Positions 1 through 9,105 of a stretch of 64,000 nucleotides of DNA are shown here, piece by piece. The translations under genes and the position numbers were made by a program. The stretch covers positions 124,001 through 188,000 of the forward strand of contig CADEFM010000005.1 in NCBI GenBank assembly GCA_902826605.1, written 5' to 3'. This DNA is from an uncultured Acidobacteriota bacterium. GTDB taxonomy: Bacteria; Acidobacteriota; Terriglobia; Bryobacterales; Bryobacteraceae. How positions within the stretch are numbered: the first letter of the stretch is position 1; each line of letters starts with the position of its first letter. The notes under the pieces are model-generated. The model was not told the DNA's origin, did not search any database, and saw nothing but the letters and a program-made list of their open reading frames with translations.

Positions 1-390
1 TTCACCTCGATTGCTCCAGTATTGCAGCGCCATCTTGAGCGCCGCTTCCATCGCGGTTGAGCCATTATCGGAATAAAAAATGCGCGTAAGACCGGCTGGA
101 ATCACGCGCACCAATTTTTCGGCGAGATCAACGGCGGGACGATGCGTGCAGCCGGCGAAGATTACGTGTTCCAGTTCCTGCGCTTGAGCGGCAAGAGCGG
201 CGTTCAGACGGGGGTGCGAGTGGCCGTGGATGTTCACCCACCAAGAAGAAATTCCGTCCAGGATCTTGCGCCCCTCTTCCGTGTAAAGATACACGCCTTC
301 GCCGCGCACAATGCCGAGAGGCGCCGGCGCGGTTTGCATCTGTGTATACGGATGCCACAAATGCACGCGATCTCGATCGGCCAGACTCAT
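1..390 (-). CDS. bioA: Adenosylmethionine-8-amino-7-oxononanoate transaminase BioA (partial)
   Basis: PLP enzyme of biotin synthesis that converts 7-keto-8-aminopelargonate (KAPA) to 7,8-diaminopelargonate with S-adenosylmethionine as amino donor. Only the first 130 codons are in the window; the gene runs off the left edge, so the PLP lysine is not visible. The N-terminal segments HLWHPYTQM, GISSWWVNIHGH and SDNGSTAMEAALK are hallmarks of the BioA branch of class III aminotransferases. The ATG overlaps the bioD stop as ATGA, so it is the last visible gene of a translationally coupled bioBFDA operon. Confidence 0.95.
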   Translation of the reverse strand, partial: MSLADRDRVHLWHPYTQMQTAPAPLGIVRGEGVYLYTEEGRKILDGISSWWVNIHGHSHPRLNAALAAQAQELEHVIFAGCTHRPAVDLAEKLVRVIPAGLTRIFYSDNGSTAMEAALKMALQYWSNRGE

Positions 391-1052
391 GGCGTTGCGG
401 GGGCGAAGTACGGCGCGAGAATTTCCTTGGGGTCCAGGTTCGCCGCGCTCCACGTCGCGATCGCATCCGCCGTCAGTGAATTGAAGAACGGCATTTGGCC
501 CAGCACCGGCACATTTCCGTAGCGCTCGATCGCCGCGCGGTTGGCTGGTACCAGATCCCCCACCATGAACACGCCGACGGGTTTGATCCATCGGGAGTGC
601 AATGCTTCCAGCGTTAACAGCGTGTGATTGATGGTCCCGAGTGTGCTGCGTGCCACAACCACGACGGGCAGGCCGAGCATGGCCATCCAGTCGCTCATCA
701 GATGGATTTCGTTCACCGGGACCAACACTCCGCCCGCGCCTTCCACAATCCATCGCGTGGTATCGTCCGCGGGCACCGAGTCACGCAACCTAGTCAAATC
801 GATCCGCGTACCAGCAAGCTCCGCGGCTTGATGGGGGGACACTGGCGCTTCCAGACGAATCCCATCGTCGAAAATTTCACGATCTTCGCAAGTTGCTAGA
901 CGGCGCACCGTTGCGGTGTCATCGTCCGTGCCTGTTTGAATGGCTTTCCAGTAGCGCAGTGGAGAGGATTTGCGATAACGGTGCAACAGCGCGGCCGATG
1001 CGATGGTCTTGCCGATACCAGTATCCGTGCCGGTGATAAAGAGGCCTTTCAT
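387..1052 (-). CDS. bioD: ATP-dependent dethiobiotin synthetase BioD
   Basis: Forms the ureido ring of dethiobiotin from diaminopelargonate, CO2 and ATP in the cytoplasm. The 221-residue length is normal for BioD. The P-loop variant GTDTGIGKT lies near residues 8-16, and VEGAGGVLVP, the Mg/ATP-binding stretch of the family, lies near residues 103-112. The ATG overlaps the bioF stop (ATGA) and the stop overlaps the bioA start, so all four bio genes should be made from one transcript. Confidence 0.96.
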   Translation of the reverse strand: MKGLFITGTDTGIGKTIASAALLHRYRKSSPLRYWKAIQTGTDDDTATVRRLATCEDREIFDDGIRLEAPVSPHQAAELAGTRIDLTRLRDSVPADDTTRWIVEGAGGVLVPVNEIHLMSDWMAMLGLPVVVVARSTLGTINHTLLTLEALHSRWIKPVGVFMVGDLVPANRAAIERYGNVPVLGQMPFFNSLTADAIATWSAANLDPKEILAPYFAPATP

Positions 1053-2233
1053 CTTGACAGCGCCGCGCGCAGCGCATCGGCGAAGCGCTGGAGAGTGGTT
1101 TCAGAAAGGCCTTCGTTCACCGCGATGCGCAGCCGCGCGGTTCCCGGAGCGACAGTCGGCGGCCGGATGGCGCGCACATCGAAGCCCTCTGCTTGCAGCT
1201 CGCGCGCCACCGCGACGGCGCGTGCATTTTCGCCGATGATGACAGGAATAATCTGCGAAGTCCCCAGCACGTCCAGTAATCCGCGCAGATACCGGGCCCT
1301 GCTGAATAGGCGTTCACGGCGGTCTGGTTCCATGGCGATCACATCCAATGCAGTTTCGATCGCCGCGGCAACCGGCGGAGTGGGCGCGGTTGAGAAAATG
1401 AATGGCCGTGCGCGCTGCACCAGGTACTCGATCGCAGATTCGGAGCCAGCCACGAAGGCTCCTCCGACACCCAGCGCTTTTCCCGCTGTGTTTACCGAGA
1501 GGAAGACATCTTGGCCGACACCGGCCTCTTCGATGATGCCGCTGCCGCGCGCGCCGTAGACGCCGACGGCGTGTGCTTCATCTACGATCAGAGCCGCGCC
1601 ATGCTCCCGGCACAACTGGACGTACGCGGCTAACGGCCCCACATCGCCATCCATACTGAACAACGATTCCACCACCACGAACTGCTGGCCCATGCCATTG
1701 TGTGCTCTGAGCAGGCGGCCTAGTTCGTCCACATCGTTATGCGGAAAAATCACGCGCCGGGCGCGCGAAAGGCGCATTCCGTCGATAAGGCTCGCGTGAT
1801 TGCGCTCGTCGGAATAGATGACATCGCCCTCCTCGGGGAACGTAGAGAGTACGGCGATGTTGCCCAGATAGCCGCTCGAGAAATACAGACTTCGCTCCGT
1901 GCCTTTGAACGCCGCGAATTTGCGTTCCACACGCGTAAAACATTCGCGTTCTCCCCGCAGCAGACGGGAGCCGGTGCTGCCCACGCCTTCGCGCATAACG
2001 GCCTCCGCCATGCCTTGCTTTAAGAGTGGATGCTGGGAGAGGCCGAGGTAATCGTTCGAGGAAAAATCGATGCCGGACGGCAGGAGCAGGTTACGCCGCA
2101 AACCTGCGGTATCCAATGCTTGGAGGAACGGGTCGATCCTCTGGCCGATCCTCTGATGGATACCGGCATTCTCACTTGCTCGCATAGGTTCCCCGCTGGT
2201 GGGCAAGTTGCCAGCTGTCGCGCAGGATTTCAC
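1049..2233 (-). CDS. bioF: 8-amino-7-oxononanoate synthase BioF
   Basis: PLP-dependent alpha-oxoamine synthase that condenses pimeloyl-thioester with alanine to give KAPA. Visible landmarks are [10 protein letters not shown] (about residues 57-66), the His of RNHASLIDG (146), [10 protein letters not shown] (218-227) and the PLP lysine in AGKALGVGG (K252). The GTG start at 2233 overlaps the bioB stop as GTGA. An ATG at 2185 behind a purine-rich stretch would give a 378-residue protein closer to family length, so the exact start is open. Second gene of the bioBFDA operon. Confidence 0.95.
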   Translation of the reverse strand: MKSCATAGNLPTSGEPMRASENAGIHQRIGQRIDPFLQALDTAGLRRNLLLPSGIDFSSNDYLGLSQHPLLKQGMAEAVMREGVGSTGSRLLRGERECFTRVERKFAAFKGTERSLYFSSGYLGNIAVLSTFPEEGDVIYSDERNHASLIDGMRLSRARRVIFPHNDVDELGRLLRAHNGMGQQFVVVESLFSMDGDVGPLAAYVQLCREHGAALIVDEAHAVGVYGARGSGIIEEAGVGQDVFLSVNTAGKALGVGGAFVAGSESAIEYLVQRARPFIFSTAPTPPVAAAIETALDVIAMEPDRRERLFSRARYLRGLLDVLGTSQIIPVIIGENARAVAVARELQAEGFDVRAIRPPTVAPGTARLRIAVNEGLSETTLQRFADALRAALSR

Positions 2234-3249
2234 CCTGCCCCGTAAGTTTCGGCCTGGATTAGCCGCATGCCCAGCTTGTCGAAGAGCGCACGGTCGGCAT
2301 TGGCCTCGGGGTTAGGCGTGGTCAGCAGCTTATCGCCCATAAAAATGGAATTGGCGCCCGCGAGGAAGCACAGCGCTTGTGCCTCATCGCTTAACGATAG
2401 TCGCCCCGCGCTCAGACGGACCATGGAAGCGGGCATTAAAATGCGCCCCGTAGCAATCATGCGGACCAGTTCCAACGGGTCAGTCGCCTGCTGGAGTGCG
2501 AGCGGCGTCCCCTCCACGCGCACCAGCAGGTTCACGGGAACGCTTTCCGGGTGAGGGTTCATTGACGACAACTCGCGCAGCAAGCCGTAGCGCTCCGTAC
2601 GAGTTTCGCCCATTCCAATGATGCCGCCGCAACACACCGTGATACCGGAGCGGCGAACGCGTTCGAGCGTGGCCAAGCGATCGCCAAAGGTCCGCGTGCT
2701 AATGATTTCGCCGTAAAATTCAGCGGATGTATCCAGATTGTGATTGTATGCCGTGAGACCGGCCGCGGCCAATGCGTCCGCCTGTTCCTGTGTCAGCATA
2801 CCCAAGGTGCAGCAAGCTTCCATTCCCAGATCGCGAACACCGCGCACCATCTTTAAAACACGTTCAAAGGGTTCGCCAGACGGAATATCGCGCCACGCCG
2901 CGCCCATGCAGAAGCGCGTGGCGCCCTGCGCTTTGGCGTTGCGCGCGGCGGTCAGTGCGTCTTCCACATTCAGAAGCGACTCCCGGCCAAGGCTGGTCTT
3001 GTAATGCGCCGACTGCGGACAATACGCGCAGTCCTCGGGACAGCCCCCGGTCTTGATGCTCAGCAGAACGCAGCCCTGCACTTGGGCGGAATGATGGTGG
3101 CGGCGGTGGATGGATTGAGCGCGGAAAATTAAATCGGGAAGGGGGGCGCTGTAAAGTGCTTCGATTTCGGCGAGAGTCCAGTCATGCCGTAAATCGTTGT
3201 AATCCGATTGCACGGGGGCGCGTTGGGAGGGATGTGTATGATTCGCCAA
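2230..3249 (-). CDS. bioB: Biotin synthase BioB
   Basis: Radical-SAM enzyme that inserts sulfur into dethiobiotin, the last step of biotin synthesis. The [4Fe-4S] motif CPEDCAYC gives C70, C74 and C77, and the downstream [14 protein letters not shown] and [10 protein letters not shown] segments are typical BioB sequence. Length 339 residues is normal. The start used is TTG at 3249 with only a weak AGG before it; a GTG at 3213 is the alternative. First gene of bioBFDA. No recognisable BirA or BioR operator was seen in the roughly 100 bases upstream. Confidence 0.96.
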   Translation of the reverse strand: MANHTHPSQRAPVQSDYNDLRHDWTLAEIEALYSAPLPDLIFRAQSIHRRHHHSAQVQGCVLLSIKTGGCPEDCAYCPQSAHYKTSLGRESLLNVEDALTAARNAKAQGATRFCMGAAWRDIPSGEPFERVLKMVRGVRDLGMEACCTLGMLTQEQADALAAAGLTAYNHNLDTSAEFYGEIISTRTFGDRLATLERVRRSGITVCCGGIIGMGETRTERYGLLRELSSMNPHPESVPVNLLVRVEGTPLALQQATDPLELVRMIATGRILMPASMVRLSAGRLSLSDEAQALCFLAGANSIFMGDKLLTTPNPEANADRALFDKLGMRLIQAETYGAG

Positions 3250-3285
3250 GCCTACATTTTAGCGCTTGTGCCAGACCCAAACTAC

Positions 3286-3495
3286 ATGAAACGTTCATTT
3301 TCGCCTCGCGGGCGGATCGCGTATCCTTATGATCATCATCGAAAGTTGCTGTCATCGAAAGTCGCTTCGATACTCGCGAGAGCGTTGTTGACAGCATTCG
3401 TGTCGATGTTCGCCGGCGTTGGATTCGCGCAATCCGGCACTCCGAACGGCACCAATGCACGGCGTGCCCAAGTCAGCCTGCGTGTGACGTTCTAG
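3286..3495 (+). pseudogene. Probable remnant: C-terminal strand of a TonB-dependent/Oar-like receptor
   Basis: A 69-codon reading frame. Its last two dozen residues, from FAQSGTPNG to ARRAQVSLRVTF, resemble the final beta-strand and terminal Phe of Acidobacteriota TonB-dependent receptors. The part before it has a hydrophobic stretch (LLTAFVSMFAGVGFAQ) that could be read as a signal peptide, so a small exported protein is the other possibility. It lies between the divergent bio operon and a secreted TPR gene. I favour a decayed receptor gene of which only the 3' end remains. Confidence 0.35.
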
Positions 3496-3524
3496 TAGCT
3501 AAGTTTCGCGATAATAGGAGCGGT

Positions 3525-5114
3525 GTGATTTTCCGCATCCTGATCGCCGCGGTTTTCGCTCTGCCCGCTTGCGCGGATTGGGTGGAGTACCGCTCCGGGC
3601 CGTTTCACGTGTTCACGGAGGCCGGCGACAAGGAAGGCCGCGATGCCCTTACCACGCTGGAGCAGCTCCGCCATGTGCTGGCCGCGCAGATCGGCAAGCC
3701 CGAACTCACCACCGTTTTCCCCATTCATCTGGTGCTCTTCCGAAACCAGAAAGCTTACCTGCCATACGCCTTGCCGAAGCCGCTGATGGATGGCGGGTCC
3801 GCGACGCTTGCCGCCTGGACCGCGGATCTGCCGATGGCGCGCGATCTGCTGCGCGAATTCACTCAACGTTTGATCGATGACAACGCTGGCCGCATGCCGG
3901 ATGAAATCGAGACCGCCTTGCAGGATTTGTTTTCTACCATCCAGGTGAATGCCACGCGCGTTTCGTTGGGCAGCCCTCCGGCGGAGGGTGAACTCACAGG
4001 TGATCGTCAGCGCGCATGGGCCAAGCTGCAGATGCTGGCGACCCAGCCCGAGTTCAGCGGCAAACTCCGTATCTACCTTAACAATCTGCAACAGGCGGGT
4101 GAAGAAGATACGGCAGCACGCAACGCATTCAACCTGACCGCCGCGAAACTGGCCGAGCGGCTAGAGGCATACGTGCGCGCCGGAAAGTTCGAGTCCGCGC
4201 CGATGGTTGGCCGAGCGCTAAATCCCAATCGGGATTTTATCGAAAAAGAAATTCCTAAGCCCGCGATTGACGCGCTGCTGGCGGAACTCAAGGCAGGCGG
4301 TAAGGACTTCCCGCCGGAGAGTCCGCGAGGGCTGCTGGCCAAGAACACCGTGCCTTCGCTGGAACTGGCCATCAAGGCCAATCCCAAGTGGGCCGAGCCC
4401 CATTTCAAGATGGCCATGCTTGCAACTGATCTCGGCACGAAGATCGGGCGATTGAAGGCCGCCACGAATCTGGATCCCCGGAATCAGCAGTACTGGCGGA
4501 TTCTCGCTGAAGCACAGGCCGAGGCAGGTCTGTTCGCCGACGCGGAAAAATCGTGGACTGCCGCAGAGCGGGCCGCCCCCAATTCCACTGAGCGTGCGCG
4601 CATCCATCAAAGCAAGCTCGAGCTACAGGAGCGCCGGGGGGAGGCCGACCTCGCCGAGCGCCGGCGCGCCCGTGAAGAGGAAGCCCGCGAATTGCAGAAC
4701 TTGAAAGATGCCGCGTTAGCAGAGGTGCGTGCCGCCGAACGTGGTGCGAATGAACGGCTCGCCGAGAATGCCGGAAACACGAAGGGGGCGGTGCCCTGGT
4801 ACGGCGATCCCAGTGGAATTCAGGTGGTAGGCAGGCTTACACGCGTGGATTGCCTTGCCAGCGGGGCCATGCGCCTGACCATCACACCGGAAGGTCCTCC
4901 GTCGCGCACCAAGCGGGTGCCCGCATCGCCTCCCGGACAAGTGCTCTTGATTCGCGATCCAAAGCAGATTACGGTGTCCTCCGCCGAATCGGAGCAAGCC
5001 GAATTCGCCTGCGGAATTCAGCGCGCCCCGCGCAAGATTGAAGCACAGCACAATGGCAAGGCTGATCCAAAACTTGGCACAACGGGCGACGTCCTGGTGG
5101 TAAAGTTTCCCTGA
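3525..5114 (+). CDS. Secreted TPR-containing protein of unknown function
   Basis: A 529-residue exported protein: residues 1-17 form a short signal peptide (MIFRILIAAVFALPACA). The N-terminal third (EYRSGPFHVFTEA ... FPIHLVLFR) resembles the putative peptidase-like start seen in acidobacterial TPR proteins. Residues about 290-380 contain TPR-like helices, followed by a charged coiled coil (about 365-415) and a C-terminal beta-rich domain. Start is GTG at 3525, four bases after AGGAG (3516-3520). The stop shares one base with the ATG of the MFS remnant, so the genes are coupled. Function cannot be assigned. Confidence 0.8.
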   Translation: MIFRILIAAVFALPACADWVEYRSGPFHVFTEAGDKEGRDALTTLEQLRHVLAAQIGKPELTTVFPIHLVLFRNQKAYLPYALPKPLMDGGSATLAAWTADLPMARDLLREFTQRLIDDNAGRMPDEIETALQDLFSTIQVNATRVSLGSPPAEGELTGDRQRAWAKLQMLATQPEFSGKLRIYLNNLQQAGEEDTAARNAFNLTAAKLAERLEAYVRAGKFESAPMVGRALNPNRDFIEKEIPKPAIDALLAELKAGGKDFPPESPRGLLAKNTVPSLELAIKANPKWAEPHFKMAMLATDLGTKIGRLKAATNLDPRNQQYWRILAEAQAEAGLFADAEKSWTAAERAAPNSTERARIHQSKLELQERRGEADLAERRRAREEEARELQNLKDAALAEVRAAERGANERLAENAGNTKGAVPWYGDPSGIQVVGRLTRVDCLASGAMRLTITPEGPPSRTKRVPASPPGQVLLIRDPKQITVSSAESEQAEFACGIQRAPRKIEAQHNGKADPKLGTTGDVLVVKFP

Positions 5115-5497
5115 TGGGAGCGGCGTCAAAAACATCTTTTCAAGCAGCGGATTCCTGTACGCGATGGATCGCCGTCGCTGTGTTCATGCTCTCGTCGTCC
5201 CTGAACTATCTGGGCCGGCTATTGCTTGCCGCGCTCGCGCCCACTATCAAAGTGGAGTTCCAGCTTTCGAACGATGGCAACATTATTTTCGTGTTTTCAA
5301 TCGTGTGTGCGCTGGCGAGGCGGTTTGTGGATCGTGTGGGTTTGAACGCAGGCATCACTGCCGCGATGAGCGTATGGTCGCTTACGGGCGCGGCGACAAG
5401 GTTCAGCAGTGGCCTCCCTGCCTACTGCACGATGTGCGCCAGCCTGGCCGCGCTTCCGTTGGCCGGAATAGCAGTTTTGAAGCTGAGCGCTCGATGA
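5114..5497 (+). pseudogene. Truncated MFS transporter (N-terminal fragment)
   Basis: A 127-codon frame whose start (RWIAVAVFMLSSSLNYLGR ... LAPTIKVEF) matches the first transmembrane helix and loop of MFS carriers of the hexuronate/ACS type; it then continues through VFSIVCALARRFVDRVGLNAG, a helix 2 to loop 2-3 region that appears shortened, and stops after roughly three helices. A working MFS protein has about 400 residues and 12 helices, so this is most likely a remnant. It is coupled at both ends: TGATG with the gene before it and ATGA with the glycosyltransferase after it. Confidence 0.65.
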
Positions 5498-7515
5498 AGC
5501 AGAGTTTGAAGCGTTGGTGGTTCGGACTGCTCGGCAAGGACCCGGAGGCGGCAGTGGTTGCCTTCCGCTCCGGCAACGCGGAACTGGCCGATGCTATGTG
5601 CGCCGAAATCCGGCGGCTGGAGCCTTCCCGCCGCCACTTCGAAGTCGCGCCGAAAGAATTCCGTGGACAACTGCGCGCGCGTTTTCGCCGCCACCGCATC
5701 GGTCTCGCACCCGTTCTGTTCGACGGTGATCCGCGGTTTCACGCGATGCGGCGCGCGGCATTCTTTCTCGCGCCATCTAAAATTCTCGCTTACAACGCAC
5801 GGCTCGAACGGCATCACTTGGAATGGGCGACGCCTATTGCGTCATGGCTGTTTCTGCGTGGAGTGCCTCTCGACCGCATCTACCTGCGTCCCTGGTGGTT
5901 GTGTCCATTCCGCAAGGATAAGACCACCCGCCCAGAAGGACACATCGCAGTGGAAGGCCGCGCCCGTCATTCCAAGCGCAGGAGTATGGCCGTGCTCACG
6001 CCTTATTTCCCGTATCCGCTCTCGCACGGCGGCGCGGTGCGTATGTTCAATCTATTGCGGGAAATCGCGCGCGAATTCGACGTGACGCTGTACGCCTTCA
6101 CGGAGGGCCAGGTGAGCGCTCAAGATCTCGCACCCGTGCTTGAATTTGCGACGCGCGTGTATCTGGTTGAAAAGCCGCGCTACCGTGAGCCCCGCTGGTC
6201 TTCGCTGCAACCTCCCGAGACCCGTGAATACTGGTCCCCGGCGATGGCCAGATTGCTGGCGCATCGCGATGCAGACTTGCTGCAAACAGAGTACACATAC
6301 CTGGCTCCCTACGGCGGTGATATTCTCGTCGAGCACGATGTCACGTTCGATCTGTATCAGCAGGTGAAAGTTCGCGCGGGCACCTTGAGCGCATGGTGGG
6401 ATTGGAAGCGCTGGCGGTGGTTTGAGCGGCGTGCGATAGAGCGTTATCGCCGCGTCATCGTAATGTCCGACAAGGATGTAAAATTGCTCGGCGTGAAGCA
6501 TGCGCGCGTGATTGAGAACGGCGTGGACATCCGCCGCTTTGAGCCTCACGAAGAAATCGCGGGTCGCCGCGTGTTATTCATCGGATCGTTTCGTCACTTC
6601 CCTAACATCGTGGCCTTTCGATTTCTCACAGAACAGATTCTGCCTCTGCTTCAGGATTTCGAACTCACCGTGGTCGCGGGTCCCGAAGCTTGGCTGCATT
6701 GGCGCAATCATACCGGTACCCTGCGGCCCGTCGACGATCCGCGAATCCGAATTTTAGAGTTTGTCGCGGATGTTCGCCCTTTGTATCACGCGACCAACCT
6801 GGTCCTGGTGCCAACTTTGGAATCAGCCGGGACTAATGTGAAGGTTCTCGAAGCAATGGCGATGCAGCGCGCGGTGGTTTCCACCTCATCGGGCGCCGCC
6901 GGACTGGGATTGGCCCACGAAGGAACCATATGGATCGCCGACGATCCTGCCCATTTCGCCGCCGGGATGGAACACCTGCTCGCCGATAGCGTGTTACGCG
7001 GCCAGATCGCCCGCGCGGGCAGGGACCACGTCGAGAGGCATTTCGATTGGCGCGCGATCGGCCGCAAGCAGCGCGCTTTACTGTGGGAAATGCTGGGAGA
7101 CCCGCTTGAGATTCGCCGCGCGGCCGAGCTGGACCTGCCCCGCATCGCGGAAATCCAAAGCGCATCTCCCGAAGCCGCACAGTGGGACCCTTTGAGTTAT
7201 CTGCAATACGAAGTACTGGTAGCCCTAACGAACTCAACGATCGTCGGATTCTTGGTGACGCGCCGCACATCACCTGCGGAAAGCGAGATTTTGAACCTTG
7301 CCGTAGATCCAGCGTCGCGTCGCAGCCGTGTGGCGTATCGCCTTGTGGATCATACACTTGCTGGTTCCCCAGGAGCGTGGTTTCTAGAGGTGCGCGGTTC
7401 TAATACTCAAGCCATTCAGTTGTACGAAGCGCTTGGGTTCGTCCAATCGGGACGGCGGGAAGGTTATTATGACCACCCCCCCGAACCGGCTATTGTCATG
7501 AGGTTTTTTTCATGA
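5494..7515 (+). CDS. GT4-family glycosyltransferase fused to a RimI-like GNAT acetyltransferase
   Basis: A 673-residue two-enzyme fusion. Residues about 1-160 are a conserved but unassigned N-terminal region. About 165-545 is a GT-B glycosyltransferase: LTPYFPYPLSHGG at the start, and the family 4 nucleotide-sugar site ESAGTNVKVLEAMA (E443, E453). About 550-673 is a GNAT domain ending in NTQAIQLYEALGF and GRREGYY, which is RimI (ribosomal protein S18 alanine acetyltransferase)-like. The ATG at 5494 overlaps the MFS remnant stop as ATGA and fits the domain start. Sugar donor and acceptor are unknown. The fusion could be one bifunctional protein or a simple gene fusion after stop loss. Confidence 0.85.
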   Translation: MKQSLKRWWFGLLGKDPEAAVVAFRSGNAELADAMCAEIRRLEPSRRHFEVAPKEFRGQLRARFRRHRIGLAPVLFDGDPRFHAMRRAAFFLAPSKILAYNARLERHHLEWATPIASWLFLRGVPLDRIYLRPWWLCPFRKDKTTRPEGHIAVEGRARHSKRRSMAVLTPYFPYPLSHGGAVRMFNLLREIAREFDVTLYAFTEGQVSAQDLAPVLEFATRVYLVEKPRYREPRWSSLQPPETREYWSPAMARLLAHRDADLLQTEYTYLAPYGGDILVEHDVTFDLYQQVKVRAGTLSAWWDWKRWRWFERRAIERYRRVIVMSDKDVKLLGVKHARVIENGVDIRRFEPHEEIAGRRVLFIGSFRHFPNIVAFRFLTEQILPLLQDFELTVVAGPEAWLHWRNHTGTLRPVDDPRIRILEFVADVRPLYHATNLVLVPTLESAGTNVKVLEAMAMQRAVVSTSSGAAGLGLAHEGTIWIADDPAHFAAGMEHLLADSVLRGQIARAGRDHVERHFDWRAIGRKQRALLWEMLGDPLEIRRAAELDLPRIAEIQSASPEAAQWDPLSYLQYEVLVALTNSTIVGFLVTRRTSPAESEILNLAVDPASRRSRVAYRLVDHTLAGSPGAWFLEVRGSNTQAIQLYEALGFVQSGRREGYYDHPPEPAIVMRFFS

Positions 7516-7683
7516 TATTGTCATAGCGCAGACGGAGATTTCCGGTTTGCTTTTGACTCATGACCGTGGTTCTCACGACCCACCGAGCCCGACAATCATT
7601 CCATACAGACTCGGCGTGGCCCTCACGCGCAATCCATCCGATTTGGGTGCGCGATACCACACATATAAGGAGAGGTGTCACTG

Positions 7684-7917
7684 ATGGAGACGAATCAAGA
7701 CGAATTGAAGGCGCATCTGATGGCGACCAATGAGTTGTTCAAGGCATTGGCCGAGCAACACGCCCAGTTGAAGAAACAACTGGAAACGATTGAATCCAAG
7801 CCGCACTTAACCTTGGGCGACGAAGACTACGAACATCAGATTAAGAAACAAAAGCTGCGGCTCAAAGACCAGATGAATGAAATTTTGTCCCAATACAAAG
7901 CGCAGAAGGTGGCCTAG
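7684..7917 (+). CDS. DUF465/YdcH-like small coiled-coil protein
   Basis: A 77-residue, highly charged helical protein resembling the DUF465 (YdcH) family: TNELFKALAEQHAQLKKQLE followed by a second helix (HQIKKQKLRLKDQMNEIL). The family forms short helical hairpins and has no settled function. I use ATG at 7684 because the GGAG at 7669-7672 is too close to the upstream GTG at 7675 to serve it. The gene stands alone, with a strong intrinsic terminator 50 bases downstream, so it is probably transcribed by itself. Confidence 0.75.
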   Translation: METNQDELKAHLMATNELFKALAEQHAQLKKQLETIESKPHLTLGDEDYEHQIKKQKLRLKDQMNEILSQYKAQKVA

Positions 7918-7963
7918 CGTTTTTAGGCCATCGGCCGTTAGGTGTGCCGAAAGTGAATACGGA

Positions 7964-7990
7964 GCCGGACCTGAAAGGGTCCGGCTTTCG
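7964..7990 (+). terminator. Rho-independent terminator after the DUF465 gene
   Basis: Perfect 8-bp stem GCCGGACC (7964-7971) / GGTCCGGC (7978-7985) with a TGAAAG loop, followed by TTTCGGTTT. It also lies just beyond the end of the convergent methyltransferase gene at 8015, so it may act in both directions, although the T-run favours the plus strand. Confidence 0.8.
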
Positions 7991-8014
7991 GTTTCTAAGG
8001 CCTTAGACCCCCGC

Positions 8015-8803
8015 CTATTTATACGCTACGCATACCACCCGCTTGCCCCGAGCCAGTTGCTCGTAAGCCCCTGGTGGCGGTTCCAGAATTTCCGTCTTAC
8101 GAAAGCCTGCATGTCTTAGCATCACGTGCAGAGCCTTCAGTGACGGGCACGTCGCGATGGGCGTCGCTCCGGTCTCGGGACGTTCATCGTAAAACTCCGC
8201 CGATTCGTCGATCAGCGCCAACACGCCTTGGTAGGGACGCGTCCACAGCCGAGACCCCCACTCGGTCGAGCCTTCCACCTCATCGGCCACCTGTGTTTCC
8301 ACAATGCAGATTTCGCCGGTGATGCGTGCCAGATTACGCAGGCACAGCATCGGATTTTCCAAATGATACAAGACGCCTAAGAACAGGCATAACTCAAAAG
8401 GCTCTTGGTACTGCGGAAGACTCTCACAATTTCCGGCAGCGAATGAAATATTCCGCAGTTTGAGCGCAGACGCGATGAAACGTGCTTTTTCCAGGCTGGC
8501 TTCGCGGACGTCGAAACCATGCACCTCTCGCATCCCCATGCGAGCCATCGCCACCGAATAAAAACCCTCATGACAGCCCGCGTCGATGCAGCGAATATGG
8601 GGAACGCGTTCGCCGAAATAGCTGCGCATCGCCCTTTCCACCATGCTGAGACGAGTCGCGTGAATCGGCAGTGCTTCGGCTGGAAGTTCGGATGTAGTGC
8701 GGCCTAAATCTCCCAGATCGAATTCATAAAACCAGGGGCTCAACTGCATAATGCGCTCCTGCGCCTGCTGCGGGGTCATGCCTTTCAGTGTAGCGTTGCG
8801 CAT
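8015..8803 (-). CDS. SAM-dependent class I methyltransferase (CmoB-like fold)
   Basis: A 262-residue methyltransferase. The SAM-binding motif I is RCIDAGCHEGFYS, motif II-like residues are VHGFDVREASLEKA, and SLPQYQEPFELCLFLGVLYHLENP is a typical post-motif region that resembles DUF1698/CmoB-type tRNA wobble uridine modifying enzymes. The substrate is not known. I place the start at ATG 8803 because AGAAGG lies 3 bases before it; ATG 8779 (MTPQQAQERI) is the alternative. Upstream extension would run into the divergent small gene at 8853. Confidence 0.8.
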   Translation of the reverse strand: MRNATLKGMTPQQAQERIMQLSPWFYEFDLGDLGRTTSELPAEALPIHATRLSMVERAMRSYFGERVPHIRCIDAGCHEGFYSVAMARMGMREVHGFDVREASLEKARFIASALKLRNISFAAGNCESLPQYQEPFELCLFLGVLYHLENPMLCLRNLARITGEICIVETQVADEVEGSTEWGSRLWTRPYQGVLALIDESAEFYDERPETGATPIATCPSLKALHVMLRHAGFRKTEILEPPPGAYEQLARGKRVVCVAYK

Positions 8804-8852
8804 CCGCCTTCTTGCGCCAAGCCAACGAAAGGCGCACACTGAAGGAACCACC

Positions 8853-9095
8853 ATGGACGACATCACCACCACGCTGGCTAACCTGCGCACGTACAAAGTT
8901 CAATTGGAAGACGCAATTCGCGCGCTGGAGAATCTTGCCCGGGGTCGGTCCGCGAAGACTGGGCGTGGTACTGGCCAGCGGACGTTGGCGGCGCGTCAAC
9001 GCATGGCGGAAGCGCAGCGCAAACGCTGGGCGGAATACCGGAAGAAGCCGAGTCCCGCGGTGGGGAAATCCAAACCCCAGCCTAAAACCAAATAA
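8853..9095 (+). CDS. Small basic protein with helical N-terminus and Lys/Arg-rich tail
   Basis: An 80-residue protein. Residues 1-30 form a predicted helix (TTLANLRTYKVQLEDAIRAL). The remainder is basic, with TLAARQRMAEAQRKRWAEYRK and a Lys/Pro tail; this ARxRMxxAQxxRW pattern recurs in small basic, histone-H1-like bacterial proteins and may bind nucleic acid (inference). GAAGGA sits 6 bases before the ATG. It ends 10 bases before the M28 peptidase gene, so the two are probably co-transcribed. Confidence 0.7.
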   Translation: MDDITTTLANLRTYKVQLEDAIRALENLARGRSAKTGRGTGQRTLAARQRMAEAQRKRWAEYRKKPSPAVGKSKPQPKTK

Positions 9096-9105
9096 ACTTA
9101 CAACA

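Noticed and set aside
7516..7683. tRNA or small RNA before the DUF465 gene
   Set aside because: No cloverleaf, no TPsiC-like motif and no conserved fold seen.
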